Source: Paenibacillus tengchongensis (GTDB lineage: Bacteria; Bacillota; Bacilli; Paenibacillales; Paenibacillaceae). From it: a stretch of 64,000 bases of DNA. A program made the position numbers and the translations under genes. Positions 7,722 through 16,161 of the stretch are shown here, one piece after another (position 1 is the stretch's first letter; the number at the start of each line of letters is the position of its first letter). The notes beneath the pieces are model-generated. The model was given only the letters and a program-made list of their open reading frames with translations. It was not told the origin of the DNA and did not search any database. Location: the NCBI RefSeq assembly GCF_008973665.1, contig NZ_WACP01000007.1, positions 124,001 to 188,000 on the forward strand. The letters run 5' to 3'.

Positions 7722-7973
7722 GTTGCACGACTCCCCGCAAGCCACGAAGCGTTCGAATTTCAACCTTCAACTCATCATTTGCCGTGTGGGATACGATTAC
7801 GCCATCTTTAGATTGCAGCAATTCTTTGGTCGCTTCTTGCGGATCTTGAATAGCACGGATCAGGGCGACTTCATCAACAAACTTGGTATTGCCTTCGGTA
7901 TGTGAAGCTAGTATCTGCAGCTTAACGTATTGATTGGGGTGAATTTTACGTACTTCTTCCCATTGCATGGATG
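7395..7973 (-). repeat. Direct repeat, copy 2 of the partner-protease operon
   Basis: The second copy of the segment at 2640-3262, in the same orientation, with a 51-base internal deletion in the protease gene. Together the copies bracket the accessory cassette. Confidence 0.85.
7711..7968 (-). CDS. Conserved protein of unknown function, partner of the aspartic protease (copy 2)
   Basis: An 85-residue paralogue of the protein at 3000-3257, differing at only a few positions (for example KIHPNQ for KIYPNQ). The ATG at 7968 follows GGAGGTG with the same spacing as in copy 1. The high conservation, against the deletion in the neighbouring protease copy, suggests the partner protein is still under selection or that the duplication is recent. 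Confidence 0.7.
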   Translation of the reverse strand: MQWEEVRKIHPNQYVKLQILASHTEGNTKFVDEVALIRAIQDPQEATKELLQSKDGVIVSHTANDELKVEIRTLRGLRGVVQHEN

Positions 7974-8105
7974 GCACCTCCAATTGGGTTTATCCTATAC
8001 CCTTCCATTATCCGCTTCCCGGCGAAAACGGCTGTTTATGCTAAACTGACGGATATTATCCATCTAACGTTGGGATATCAATCCGAATAGGGGGGAGCTT
8101 CGGCT

Positions 8106-8405
8106 ATGAACAAAATACAAGTCTCGCCGGGTGTTGAACGTGAGGTGCTCGCGGTCGGGAATGGGCTAATGGTTGTCCGGTTTACCTTTGCCCAGGGAGC
8201 GGGGGTGCCCTGGCACAGCCATGAGCATGAGCAATCCAGCTATATTGTCAAGGGCCGCCTGAAGTACTGGATCGGCGAGCAAGTCGTAGAGTTGACTGAA
8301 GGAATGTCTGTGATTATACCGCCGCATGTGAGCCATAGAGCGGAAGCGCTTGAGGATACGCTGGATATCAATTCGTTTACCCCGATCCGGGAGGACTATC
8401 TTTGA
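8106..8405 (+). CDS. Small cupin-domain protein
   Basis: A 99-residue single-domain cupin. The metal-binding motif is visible as PWHSHEHEQ (about residues 37-45), followed by YIVKGRLKYWIGEQ and the second cupin motif GMSVIIPPHVSHRAEAL. Such proteins bind a divalent metal and may be enzymes or ligand sensors; the substrate cannot be read from the sequence. A purine-rich ribosome binding site (AGGGGGGAG) precedes the ATG. It lies just outside the AT-rich island and has the higher GC content of the rest of the window. No operon partner is evident. Confidence 0.8.
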   Translation: MNKIQVSPGVEREVLAVGNGLMVVRFTFAQGAGVPWHSHEHEQSSYIVKGRLKYWIGEQVVELTEGMSVIIPPHVSHRAEALEDTLDINSFTPIREDYL

Positions 8406-8504
8406 AGCAGAAGAACGGATACGCTGACTGCAACCCTGCCGCCCTCCCGCACGTCTGGTAAATAAATGGCAGCCAGCCCATTCCGTTAAAAAGGGGACAT
8501 GCAT

Positions 8505-9392
8505 ATGACCGATAAAAGATCCTCCGCCCCCTTACGGGCAGGATCGACAAGATTGCGAGCAATTGGAGTTGTTTTGGCGGTGATTGCGGTTCTCCTCATT
8601 TTGCTGACCGGCTACCTTATTCAGCGTGGAGGGGACTTGCCTTCAGACCATGAGATCAACCTTGAAGAAGATGTGATTGTTAATCACGGGTTCAACGCCA
8701 AAAATGTAGAGCGGCTGGATAACTTCATGATGCGGAAGAGCGGGAGTCAGCGCGTCGTTCAGTTTACGGTTGAAGGCGACCCCATCTTTGAGGATTTGCA
8801 TTATAAGCGCGGCAAGCTGGTGTATACCTATGATACTACGCAAGACGCGTTCGGTGTGCATAAGGTCGCCAGCTATATCTGTTCCGCTTTGGAGCGGGAA
8901 GAGACGGATACGATGCTGCGCTATACACTGACGGGCTGTGATGGAGAGGCTCCTGACCAGCATTTGCTGCAGGTGGACTTCGAACTGAAGCGGCCGGACA
9001 GCTTAGGCTTTGTGCTGAAATATGGATATGGCCGCCGGAATGAAATCAATACGCTGGAGGGAACCTTGGTCAAAGATCTTCTGGATGGCACGGTAGCCGG
9101 TCCCGTCCCATTTCAGTATGGGCAGGATGAGGCGCAGCAGATTTACCGGAGAATGGTGCTGGCCGATTATCTGGCAGACAAAGAGGTATCTGAAGCCTGC
9201 AATATTAAGCCCTATGCCAGCTATGAGCTTAGTGTTGCAATCGGCGGCAGGGACCAGCATTATCTCTGGAGCGAGTGTGACAACAGCAGGGATGGGCAGG
9301 AGCTGACCGGTCTGGCCGAATACATCATCGGTCTGGCAGAGGAGACGGACGTTTACCGGTCGCTGCCGGAAATCCGGGGCGGAGTGAAGTAA
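8505..9392 (+). CDS. Membrane-anchored protein, DUF4362-like
   Basis: A 295-residue protein with an N-terminal hydrophobic segment (about residues 20-40: VVLAVIAVLLILLTGYLI) and no lipobox, so it is anchored in the membrane with its body outside. The part after the anchor, starting DHEINLEEDVIVNHG and including RVVQFTVEGDPIFEDLHY and LVYTYDTTQDAFG, resembles DUF4362, a domain of unknown function in Bacillales. The ATG at 8505 is preferred over one six bases upstream because AAGGGG is then 8 bases away. The C-terminal half is not assignable. Confidence 0.6.
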   Translation: MTDKRSSAPLRAGSTRLRAIGVVLAVIAVLLILLTGYLIQRGGDLPSDHEINLEEDVIVNHGFNAKNVERLDNFMMRKSGSQRVVQFTVEGDPIFEDLHYKRGKLVYTYDTTQDAFGVHKVASYICSALEREETDTMLRYTLTGCDGEAPDQHLLQVDFELKRPDSLGFVLKYGYGRRNEINTLEGTLVKDLLDGTVAGPVPFQYGQDEAQQIYRRMVLADYLADKEVSEACNIKPYASYELSVAIGGRDQHYLWSECDNSRDGQELTGLAEYIIGLAEETDVYRSLPEIRGGVK

Positions 9393-9521
9393 ACGCCCTT
9401 AACCGTGCAACCGGTATTTGTCCATGAATTTTAACGGGGCCGCAACTGTTCCTATTTGGTTCAAATCGGCTCGTTCTTGTTATGCGGGAGGGTCTCGCGA
9501 TTTTTTTCCCCGGTATGATTA

Positions 9522-11267
9522 TTATTGCAGCGTCGTTCCCCAGCGGTAGGGGTCGGTGCATCCGGTATAAATGCCTTTGACTACCCGGTAGGCGAGCTTG
9601 GGTTTACGGTATTCGGTGACCAGACCCTTGTTATTGAAGGAACGGGCGCGGTCTCTGAAGTGGGGGCGGAAGCTTTCCAACTGTGCCCGGGTATCCGCAA
9701 ACTGCCAGACATAAGTGCCGCTTAGCTTCGTGTCACTCCGGAAGAGCTTCAGCGCCTTGCTGAGGATTTCGGCCTGATAGTCTTCGCTGAATAAACGGGG
9801 CTCCCAGCCGGTATCGCCGTGGATGCCTGCTCCGCCGAATTCGGTCATCAGCACGGGAGTTTCCTCTGCCCCGTAAGCCTTGCAGCGCTCATGGAAGGTC
9901 GAGAGCATCTCCTCAAATTTCGTATGGCCGAAATACCAGCCGTCATAGTAGTTGATTCCGATGACATCGAACAGGCCAAGGCAAATGTCTGTCATAGGGT
10001 GCATGGTGGCATAAGCCACAAGCCGGGACGAATCCTTCTGCCGGACAAGCTCTGTCATCTTGACGGATAAGTCATAGGCCTGCTTCGAGCGTGTGTCGAT
10101 TTCATTGTGAACGGACCAGAACAGGATGGAGGGATGGTGGAAATCCCGCTCGATCATCTCGCTCATCATCGTCATCGCGCGTTGGATGAACACAGGATCG
10201 TCCGTATGCTCGGCCGGAAAAGCAGCACCCCAGATCGGAATCTCGCCCCAGAAAAGCACTCCCCGCTCGTCCAGCAGATCCAGCCAGTATTCGCTCTGAG
10301 GATAATGGGACCCCCGTACGGTGTTGCAGCCCATCTGCAGAATAATATCCAGGTCCTTGGTCATTAATTTGTTGGGGAAAGCGAAGCCCCACTCCGGATG
10401 CTCCTCGTGACGGTTAACGCCCTGGAGATACAGCTCCTTGCCGTTCAGCAGAATCTTCTTGTTCCGCTTCTCCACGGTGCGGAAGCCGATCCGGTCTGCC
10501 CGGTCATCCCGGCCGGCTACGGCCCGGATCATGTAAAGCTCGGGATTCTCCGGCTCCCACCGGACCAGTTCCGTCCAGCTCTGCTCTATGTTTAATTCCA
10601 GCCTTTCGCCGGCTTTAAGGCGTACGTTCCCGGTGTGGAATAATTCTCCGTTCCGGTACAGGGACACTGGCACTTCCGCTGAGCTGTCCGACAGGGAGCG
10701 AAGGCTCAGATTCATCCGGATGTCAGCACTGGAATCGCCGGTCATCTCGTAGGTGATACGCATATTCTCAATGGAGACATCGGGGAGAAGCTGCATCTCC
10801 ACAGGCCGGATGATGCCGCCGTAATGAAACCAGTCCACGATATGGTACGGTATGGTGTTGAGCTCCAGCGTGCTGTCCGTGCGGACGATAAGTTCATGGA
10901 TTCCGGCCGTGGCATTAGGAATCGTAAAGTTGAATGGAGTATACCCTCCGAAATGATACCCCAAATGGTTTCCGTCCCAGTATACGTCGGCATGTCCCAG
11001 CACAGCATGGAACAGCAGATGGAGATGGCGGCTTTCCTCAAGCGTTACCCGGGTGCGATACCAGGCAACCCCCTCATACTCAAATTTGCCAAGCTCGTTA
11101 TTCCAGCAAGCCGGCACCGGCATCTGATCGGGAGCGGCAGGAAAGGAGGTGTGCCATCCTTCCGATAATCCGATGTTATCCTTGTCAAAAACGAAATCCC
11201 ATAATCCGTCAAGCAGATGGCATTCCCGGAGCCGGTGCTGTTGAAACGTTCGAATCAAATGGATCAT
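9522..11267 (-). CDS. Glycoside hydrolase family 2, probable beta-glucuronidase
   Basis: A 581-residue GH2 enzyme without a signal peptide, so cytoplasmic. The order is a sugar-binding jelly-roll domain, an immunoglobulin-like domain and the TIM barrel starting near LYLQGVNRHEEHPEWG. The acid/base is Glu389 in SVHNEID and the nucleophile Glu476 in LMTEFGGAG. An N-x-K motif (NNKGLVTEYRKPK) near the C-terminus matches the glucuronate carboxylate-binding NKG motif of beta-glucuronidases and argues against beta-galactosidase. The start is uncertain: the ATG at 11267 has GGAG directly adjacent and no better site is seen. It is divergent from the AraC-type gene at 11408, which probably regulates it. 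Confidence 0.75.
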   Translation of the reverse strand: MIHLIRTFQQHRLRECHLLDGLWDFVFDKDNIGLSEGWHTSFPAAPDQMPVPACWNNELGKFEYEGVAWYRTRVTLEESRHLHLLFHAVLGHADVYWDGNHLGYHFGGYTPFNFTIPNATAGIHELIVRTDSTLELNTIPYHIVDWFHYGGIIRPVEMQLLPDVSIENMRITYEMTGDSSADIRMNLSLRSLSDSSAEVPVSLYRNGELFHTGNVRLKAGERLELNIEQSWTELVRWEPENPELYMIRAVAGRDDRADRIGFRTVEKRNKKILLNGKELYLQGVNRHEEHPEWGFAFPNKLMTKDLDIILQMGCNTVRGSHYPQSEYWLDLLDERGVLFWGEIPIWGAAFPAEHTDDPVFIQRAMTMMSEMIERDFHHPSILFWSVHNEIDTRSKQAYDLSVKMTELVRQKDSSRLVAYATMHPMTDICLGLFDVIGINYYDGWYFGHTKFEEMLSTFHERCKAYGAEETPVLMTEFGGAGIHGDTGWEPRLFSEDYQAEILSKALKLFRSDTKLSGTYVWQFADTRAQLESFRPHFRDRARSFNNKGLVTEYRKPKLAYRVVKGIYTGCTDPYRWGTTLQ

Positions 11268-11407
11268 CTCCAATGATATATTTAGGGTTAAAGCGGACTC
11301 ATACCCTTTATGATGGGAGTGTAGCACCGGATGCTGTGAAGGGACAATGGCAAAACCAATCGGAATCATTTATCATAAACGATACAAGACATTCTTTAGG
11401 AGGCAGA

Positions 11408-12292
11408 ATGGTGGAATATGCGCTGGGAAATTTGGCGGCACAGATCCATTGGGTGCTGGCCAAGCCGGCGGTGCCGGGCTGGGAGGACATACGGCAGACT
11501 GTTTCCGGGCATACCCTCTATTACATCTATAGCGGTAAAGGGATATTCCGGTGCGAAGAAGGGGAACGGGAGGTGGAAGCGGGTACCGTTGTGTACCTTT
11601 GGCCCGGCTTACCGCTTTACATGCAGTCTTCCGAAACGCATCCTTTACGGATGACGATGCTGCTGTTTGACTGCGCATCGCTGCGGAGGAGTGAGGAGGG
11701 GTGGACGGACCCGGAGCCTATTGGCAGGCTGCGGCTTCCCTATCTGATGCCTTTGGCGGGCGAGCGTATGCGGAGAATCGGCGGGCTCTTCCGGGAAGCA
11801 GAGCAGGAATGGGTACCCGGAGATCCCGTGCGGGAGGCACGGGTGAAATCGCTGTGGTACCGGTTGGTTTCCGAGCTGCATGAAGCTGCAGACGAAGGGG
11901 AGATCAGGAGCGGGGAGCAAGGAATGGCGGCTGCGCTCCGCCGCTTCAAGGAGCAGCTCGACACGGGGTTTGCCGCCGAGCTGCGCATCACTGAATTATG
12001 CGAGCAGACCGGCTTCTCGCCTGTCTACTTGCGCCGAAACTTTGCTGCCCGGTACGGATGCAGCCCCAAGGAGTATCTCGGACAGCTGCGCAATGAGCAT
12101 GCGGTCCGCCGGCTCCGGTTCACAGGCGATTCTGTGGGGGATATCGCAAGAGCCTGCGGTTATTCCGATGTCTACCAATTCAGCAAGGCATTCAAGAAGC
12201 GCAACGGGATATCGCCGACCGATTACCGGCTCAGGGCTGAGGAGGTGAAGCCTGCCCCTAGTACACAAACCTCCGCTGCGCCCAGTAGCTGA
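11408..12292 (+). CDS. AraC family transcriptional regulator with N-terminal cupin
   Basis: A 294-residue regulator. The N-terminal region (YYIYSGKGIFRCEEGEREVEAG) is the cupin-like sugar-sensing domain and the C-terminal 100 residues hold two helix-turn-helix motifs (ITELCEQTGFSPVYLRRNF and VGDIARACGYSDVYQFSKAF followed by KKRNGISPTDYR). The ATG at 11408 has a textbook TTAGGAGG four bases upstream; the frame stays open far upstream only as a shadow of the divergent GH2 gene. The roughly 140-base divergent region should hold the promoters of both genes. Its 3' end overlaps the convergent glycosyltransferase gene by 35 bases. Confidence 0.88.
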   Translation: MVEYALGNLAAQIHWVLAKPAVPGWEDIRQTVSGHTLYYIYSGKGIFRCEEGEREVEAGTVVYLWPGLPLYMQSSETHPLRMTMLLFDCASLRRSEEGWTDPEPIGRLRLPYLMPLAGERMRRIGGLFREAEQEWVPGDPVREARVKSLWYRLVSELHEAADEGEIRSGEQGMAAALRRFKEQLDTGFAAELRITELCEQTGFSPVYLRRNFAARYGCSPKEYLGQLRNEHAVRRLRFTGDSVGDIARACGYSDVYQFSKAFKKRNGISPTDYRLRAEEVKPAPSTQTSAAPSS

Positions 12293-13268
12293 ACACGAAG
12301 ATCGAGGCTTCCGTCAGAATCTTCGCGACGGCCAGCGGGAGGATCAGCTTCTCGTTATAGAAGTAGAGCAGCCCGTAATTGGCCAATAACACGAGGATGA
12401 CGAGCGAGAAATATTTCGGCAGCGACTGGAGCCGCGACTTTCTGGTGCCGGTGAATACATATTTCCGGTTCACCGAATAGTTAAAGACGGAGCTGCACAG
12501 CCTGGCAGCTACCACGGCCAGGAAGAGGTTGCCGGTCAGTCGCTGGAACAGGAACAGCAGCAGGAAGTCGAGCAGCGCCGACAGCAGCGACGAGGTGCTG
12601 AACATCAGAATCGGCAGATAAATCCGGAAAGAGTCGGCGAGCGGCCGGAAATGGGAGGATTTATTGTCATCCAGATATACGGTGTCAATAAATACTTCAC
12701 TGATTTCATAGCCTGCTTTACGCACGTTCAGCAGCATGTTCATCTCGTATTCGAAGCGGTCGCCGGGGACCCGGCACAGCCACTCCAGCATCGGGGGGGC
12801 GAAGCCGCGCAGTCCGGTCTGGGTATCGTAGATTTTGGAGCCTGTCGTGAGTGCGAATACCCCGCGGGTCACCGAGTTGCCGAAGCGGCTGCGCAGCGGA
12901 ATCTTTCCGCTAAAGCGCCGGCTACCCAGGATAATTCCGGGAGCAGTCTGGCTGTGCAGGGCTTCGGCAACCCGCTTGATATCATGGGGCAGATGCTGTC
13001 CGTCGCTGTCCGCGGTAACTACATAACCGGGAAGTCCGGTATCCCGGATATAGGTGAAGCCGGTCTTTAAAGCCCGGCCTTTCCCGAGGTTGACGGAATG
13101 CGTCAGCACATGGCAGCCGAACGCTTCCGCCGTCTTGAACAATCCGCGGTAAGCCGGACCGCTGCCGTCATCTACGACAACAATGGGGCCAAGCTGATAG
13201 TCTTTCAGCCGTATAATCAAATCAAGCAGCCGGTCGTCCGGTTCATAGGCAGGAATTAGAATAGTCAT
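12258..13268 (-). CDS. Glycosyltransferase family 2 fused to a GtrA-like membrane domain
   Basis: A 336-residue two-domain protein. The N-terminal half is a GT2 transferase of the dolichol-phosphate-mannose-synthase type, starting MTILIPAYEPDDRL, with VVVDDGSG, ADSDGQHLP (the DXD-like metal site) and LGSRRF. The C-terminal part has four hydrophobic segments of the GtrA family ending with a W-x-Q-R-R-F-V-Y tail. Such fusions load a sugar onto undecaprenyl phosphate and help flip it for wall or polymer modification. The ATG at 13268 lies 7 bases after the stop of the upstream gene, with AAGGAGTG overlapping that gene's end, so the two form an operon. Confidence 0.85.
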   Translation of the reverse strand: MTILIPAYEPDDRLLDLIIRLKDYQLGPIVVVDDGSGPAYRGLFKTAEAFGCHVLTHSVNLGKGRALKTGFTYIRDTGLPGYVVTADSDGQHLPHDIKRVAEALHSQTAPGIILGSRRFSGKIPLRSRFGNSVTRGVFALTTGSKIYDTQTGLRGFAPPMLEWLCRVPGDRFEYEMNMLLNVRKAGYEISEVFIDTVYLDDNKSSHFRPLADSFRIYLPILMFSTSSLLSALLDFLLLFLFQRLTGNLFLAVVAARLCSSVFNYSVNRKYVFTGTRKSRLQSLPKYFSLVILVLLANYGLLYFYNEKLILPLAVAKILTEASIFVFSYWAQRRFVY

Positions 13269-13275
13269 AGCTGTG

Positions 13276-14235
13276 TCACTCCTTGATGTAAAGTATGTCG
13301 CTGACGCCGCGTTCCTGGTTTTTACCCTGCGGGTTGTTGACGACCCGTCCCATAAAATACATGGTGGAGGAACCGCCGCCGTCCAGGTTGTAGGCTTCCG
13401 TTGCTCCAAGGTCCTGCATCAGCTGCGCAAGCTCGGTCAGGGTCATGCCCCGGCTGTAGCCTTCATTGCGGCCGTCAACGACAACGAACACGTAGTGGTT
13501 CGGAGCGATCATACCGATGGCCGTCCGCGGATTCGCGTTCTGGATCGAGCGATTGCCGAAATTGGTGTCGATTTTGACACTGCTGAAATCACTGGTGATT
13601 TGTCCGTCCTGAATCAGGATCGGGCCGAAGGAAAGGGTGTTCGTTACCCCCTGCGCCAGCAGCTCGGATGAGTCAATTTCCTCCTCGTTATAGGTCTCCA
13701 TCGTTCCGTCCGACAGCAAAGCCATCGCATCCCGGACCGGATTATCCCGGTAGACTGTGCCACCACGGATAATCACCCCGTCTTCACGGAAGCCGTAATA
13801 ATCCCCGTTAACCGCGAAGAGTGCATCATTATTCTCAGCAATCTCCGAGGTAACCTCCGTAATGTTCGTACCGAAGCTGTTGTCGGCAAAAGCGGACTGC
13901 AGGCTGCTGGCATCCTCAAGCACGACATCTGCCACGAAATAAGTAATCTGATCCGAACCCGAACCGGTCTGTACCTGATCGATCTTGATCTGGATATCGT
14001 CACTGCTGTAGCTCCAGTCATCGGAAACGGCGTTAACCTCTTCAGCGGTGACAGCAGAATCGCTAGCTTCACCCGCCGCAGCGGCGTCATCGGCCACAAC
14101 GACCTCAACATGCTCGATTAAATAACGGTCAGCCAGCTTATAGACCACGCCCCCGATCACCAGGAGAACGACTAGAATCCCTGTTCCGATTTTTTGTTTG
14201 AAGCTCAATGTTTTCTTGTTGTACCTTTGTGCCAT
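13276..14235 (-). CDS. Phosphodiester glycosidase family protein (NAGPA domain)
   Basis: A 319-residue protein with one N-terminal membrane segment (about residues 15-34) and an external NAGPA domain. Signatures are FAVNGDYYGF, NPRTAIGM, VVVDGRNEGYSRGMTL and the C-terminal LDGGGSSTM. Family members remove or hydrolyse sugar-phosphodiester bonds, as in exopolysaccharide or wall teichoic acid metabolism. It sits 7 bases upstream of the GT2-GtrA gene, pointing to joint work on a cell-envelope glycan. GAGGTGA precedes the ATG. Confidence 0.85.
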   Translation of the reverse strand: MAQRYNKKTLSFKQKIGTGILVVLLVIGGVVYKLADRYLIEHVEVVVADDAAAAGEASDSAVTAEEVNAVSDDWSYSSDDIQIKIDQVQTGSGSDQITYFVADVVLEDASSLQSAFADNSFGTNITEVTSEIAENNDALFAVNGDYYGFREDGVIIRGGTVYRDNPVRDAMALLSDGTMETYNEEEIDSSELLAQGVTNTLSFGPILIQDGQITSDFSSVKIDTNFGNRSIQNANPRTAIGMIAPNHYVFVVVDGRNEGYSRGMTLTELAQLMQDLGATEAYNLDGGGSSTMYFMGRVVNNPQGKNQERGVSDILYIKE

Positions 14236-14383
14236 AGCAGCATCACCTCAACTTGTATATTGCTTAAGCAGCATGATACGCGCCGTACCTTTAGTGAACC
14301 TGAAATACGCGGGGAGTCTCTTCAACAGGGAGGGCTCATGCTATACTTTAGACAACAACTGCTAGAGTACAGGGGGAACTGCC

Positions 14384-15106
14384 GTGCAACAACGGGTGCT
14401 GGTCATTGAAGATGACCATGATATCAGCGGAATGGTAAGCTCGTATCTGCAAAAAGAAGGCTTTGAAGTAAGCGCCGCCTTTGACGGCTTGGCGGCGGTA
14501 GAACTGCTGCGCAGCGGCGGGGAGTTTGATCTGGTGCTGCTCGATCTGATGCTGCCGAAGCTCGGCGGCCAGGAGGTGCTGCGCAGCATCCGGGAGCGCA
14601 GCCTGGTACCGGTGCTGATCATGTCGGCGAAGGACAGCGATGTGGATAAGGCGCTGGGCCTGGGCTTCGGCGCAGATGATTACATCACCAAGCCGTTCTC
14701 GATGATTGAGCTGGCCGCCCGGGTGAAGGCGGCCATCCGGCGGGCAGGGTATACCGCCGCTCCGAACGGGGCGGGCGCTCCGCCGCCGGAAGAACGGCGC
14801 AATCTCATTACTTTTCGCCAGCTTACGATTGATCTGGCCAATTTCGCTGTCTGGAAGAACGGAGAGGAAATCAAGCTGACGGCCAAGGAGTTCCACATTC
14901 TGAAGCTGTTCGCGACCTCCCCGGGCAGGGTCTACACGAAGGCGCAGATTTACAGACAGGTGTGGGATGACGACTATTACGGCGACGAGAATGTCATCAA
15001 CGTACATATGCGGAGACTCCGTGAGAAGATTGAGGACGATCCGTCCGCTCCGGAGATCATCAAGACCCTTTGGGGGATCGGCTATAAGCTGGGAGAGGCC
15101 GAATGA
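14384..15106 (+). CDS. OmpR/PhoB-type response regulator
   Basis: A 240-residue response regulator. The receiver domain has the acidic pocket Asp10-Asp11, the phosphorylation site Asp54 in LLDLMLPK and Lys in the KPFSMIEL segment. The C-terminal winged helix (about residues 150-238) contains LTAKEFHILKLF and VNVHMRRLREKI. The start is GTG at 14384 with AGGGGG 7 bases upstream. It overlaps the kinase gene by four bases (ATGA). With the ABC transporter downstream, the layout resembles antimicrobial-peptide or bacitracin resistance modules. Confidence 0.92.
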   Translation: MQQRVLVIEDDHDISGMVSSYLQKEGFEVSAAFDGLAAVELLRSGGEFDLVLLDLMLPKLGGQEVLRSIRERSLVPVLIMSAKDSDVDKALGLGFGADDYITKPFSMIELAARVKAAIRRAGYTAAPNGAGAPPPEERRNLITFRQLTIDLANFAVWKNGEEIKLTAKEFHILKLFATSPGRVYTKAQIYRQVWDDDYYGDENVINVHMRRLREKIEDDPSAPEIIKTLWGIGYKLGEAE

Positions 15107-16050
15107 CGGCCGCGCTGCTGGGTGTGATGATTGCGGTGTTGCTGGTTGTCATCGGGTGGCAGAGCTACCGTTCGCGGCAGAAAGCACGCCAGCTGCAGTA
15201 CATCCATGAGAAGCTGGACAGTATTATGGAGCGGAGCTCGCATGAGCGGCTGCTGCTCCTTAGCGACCATCCGGAGGTGCGCATGCTGCTTACGGCCCTG
15301 AACCGGCTGCTCGACGTTAATCACAAGGGAGCTGTTGAAAGGGCGCAGCTGGAACACTCCATGCGCAATATGCTGGCCAATGTGTCCCATGACCTGAAGA
15401 CGCCGCTTACGGTCGTACTGGGCTATATTGAGACACTGCAGCATGACGGAGGGGAGCTTCCGGAGGCGCAGCGGCTGCAAATGCTGGAGACGATCCGGCG
15501 CAAAGCCGAAGAGGTGATTGCGCTGATGAACCGCTTTTTCGATCTGGCGAAGCTGGAATCGGGTGACAAGGATATTCCGCTGTCCAAGGTCGATGTGGGT
15601 GAAGTCTGCCGCAGCAACATTCTCGCCTTCTATGACCTGCTCAGTTCCAAGGGAAGCAAGGTGGAGGTGGAGATTCCGGAGGAGCCGCTTTACATGCTGG
15701 GAAATGAAGAAGCCCTGACCCGGGTGTTGTCCAACCTGATTTCCAATAGCATAGCGTACGGTGATGCCGGGGGAGTTCTGGGCCTCCGGGTATACGGGGA
15801 TCAAGAGGGACGGCAGGTGTCGGTCGAGGTATGGGACCGGGGCAAAGGCATACCGGATACGCATCTCGAAAAAGTATTTGAACGGCTGTATACGCTGGAG
15901 GATTCGCGCAACCGCAGCTATCAGGGCAGCGGGCTTGGCCTGACCATTACGAAACGGCTGACCGAGCAGATGAAGGGCAGCATTACTCTGGACAGCAAGC
16001 CTTATGTCAAGACCGTATTCACATTGACGTTCCCCAGGCTGAATTATTAA
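15103..16050 (+). CDS. Sensor histidine kinase of a small-sensor type
   Basis: A 315-residue kinase with one N-terminal membrane segment (about residues 2-22) and no external sensor domain. The dimerisation/phosphorylation box has His96 in NVSHDLKTPLTVV. The ATP-binding domain shows LSNLISNSIAYG, WDRGKGIPDTHLEKVFERLY and GSGLGLTITKRL. Lack of an extracellular loop fits kinases that sense through a partner ABC transporter, and such a transporter is encoded just downstream. The ATGA overlap with the regulator gene indicates coupled translation. Confidence 0.9.
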   Translation: MTAALLGVMIAVLLVVIGWQSYRSRQKARQLQYIHEKLDSIMERSSHERLLLLSDHPEVRMLLTALNRLLDVNHKGAVERAQLEHSMRNMLANVSHDLKTPLTVVLGYIETLQHDGGELPEAQRLQMLETIRRKAEEVIALMNRFFDLAKLESGDKDIPLSKVDVGEVCRSNILAFYDLLSSKGSKVEVEIPEEPLYMLGNEEALTRVLSNLISNSIAYGDAGGVLGLRVYGDQEGRQVSVEVWDRGKGIPDTHLEKVFERLYTLEDSRNRSYQGSGLGLTITKRLTEQMKGSITLDSKPYVKTVFTLTFPRLNY

Positions 16051-16065
16051 CGGTGCGCGGAGCAA

Positions 16066-16118
16066 CTTAAGATTTACGTAAGAATCAGGTAATAAAAAAG
16101 CAAGCTCCGCCCTGTACA
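16066..16118 (+). promoter_or_regulatory. Intergenic control region before the ABC transporter genes
   Basis: The 111-base gap between kinase and transporter holds two direct half-sites, CTTAAGATTT and CGTAAGAATC, 11 bases apart, as expected for an OmpR-type regulator dimer, then a TACAAT hexamer. Complementary segments GCGGAGC and GCTCCGC flank the half-sites. The -35 element is not clear. Confidence 0.35.
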
Positions 16119-16161
16119 ATAAAACTCAGGAAGCAAAGAAACGGCAAAGGGGATAACGGAG

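Noticed and set aside
1..8000. Transposase, integrase or att sites that would explain the accessory island
   Set aside because: No transposase or recombinase motif and no terminal inverted repeats were seen; only the direct repeats of the protease operon bracket part of the region.
10934..11407. An upstream extension of the AraC-type gene
   Set aside because: The extension is antisense to the GH2 gene and has no family similarity; a perfect ribosome binding site defines the ATG at 11408.
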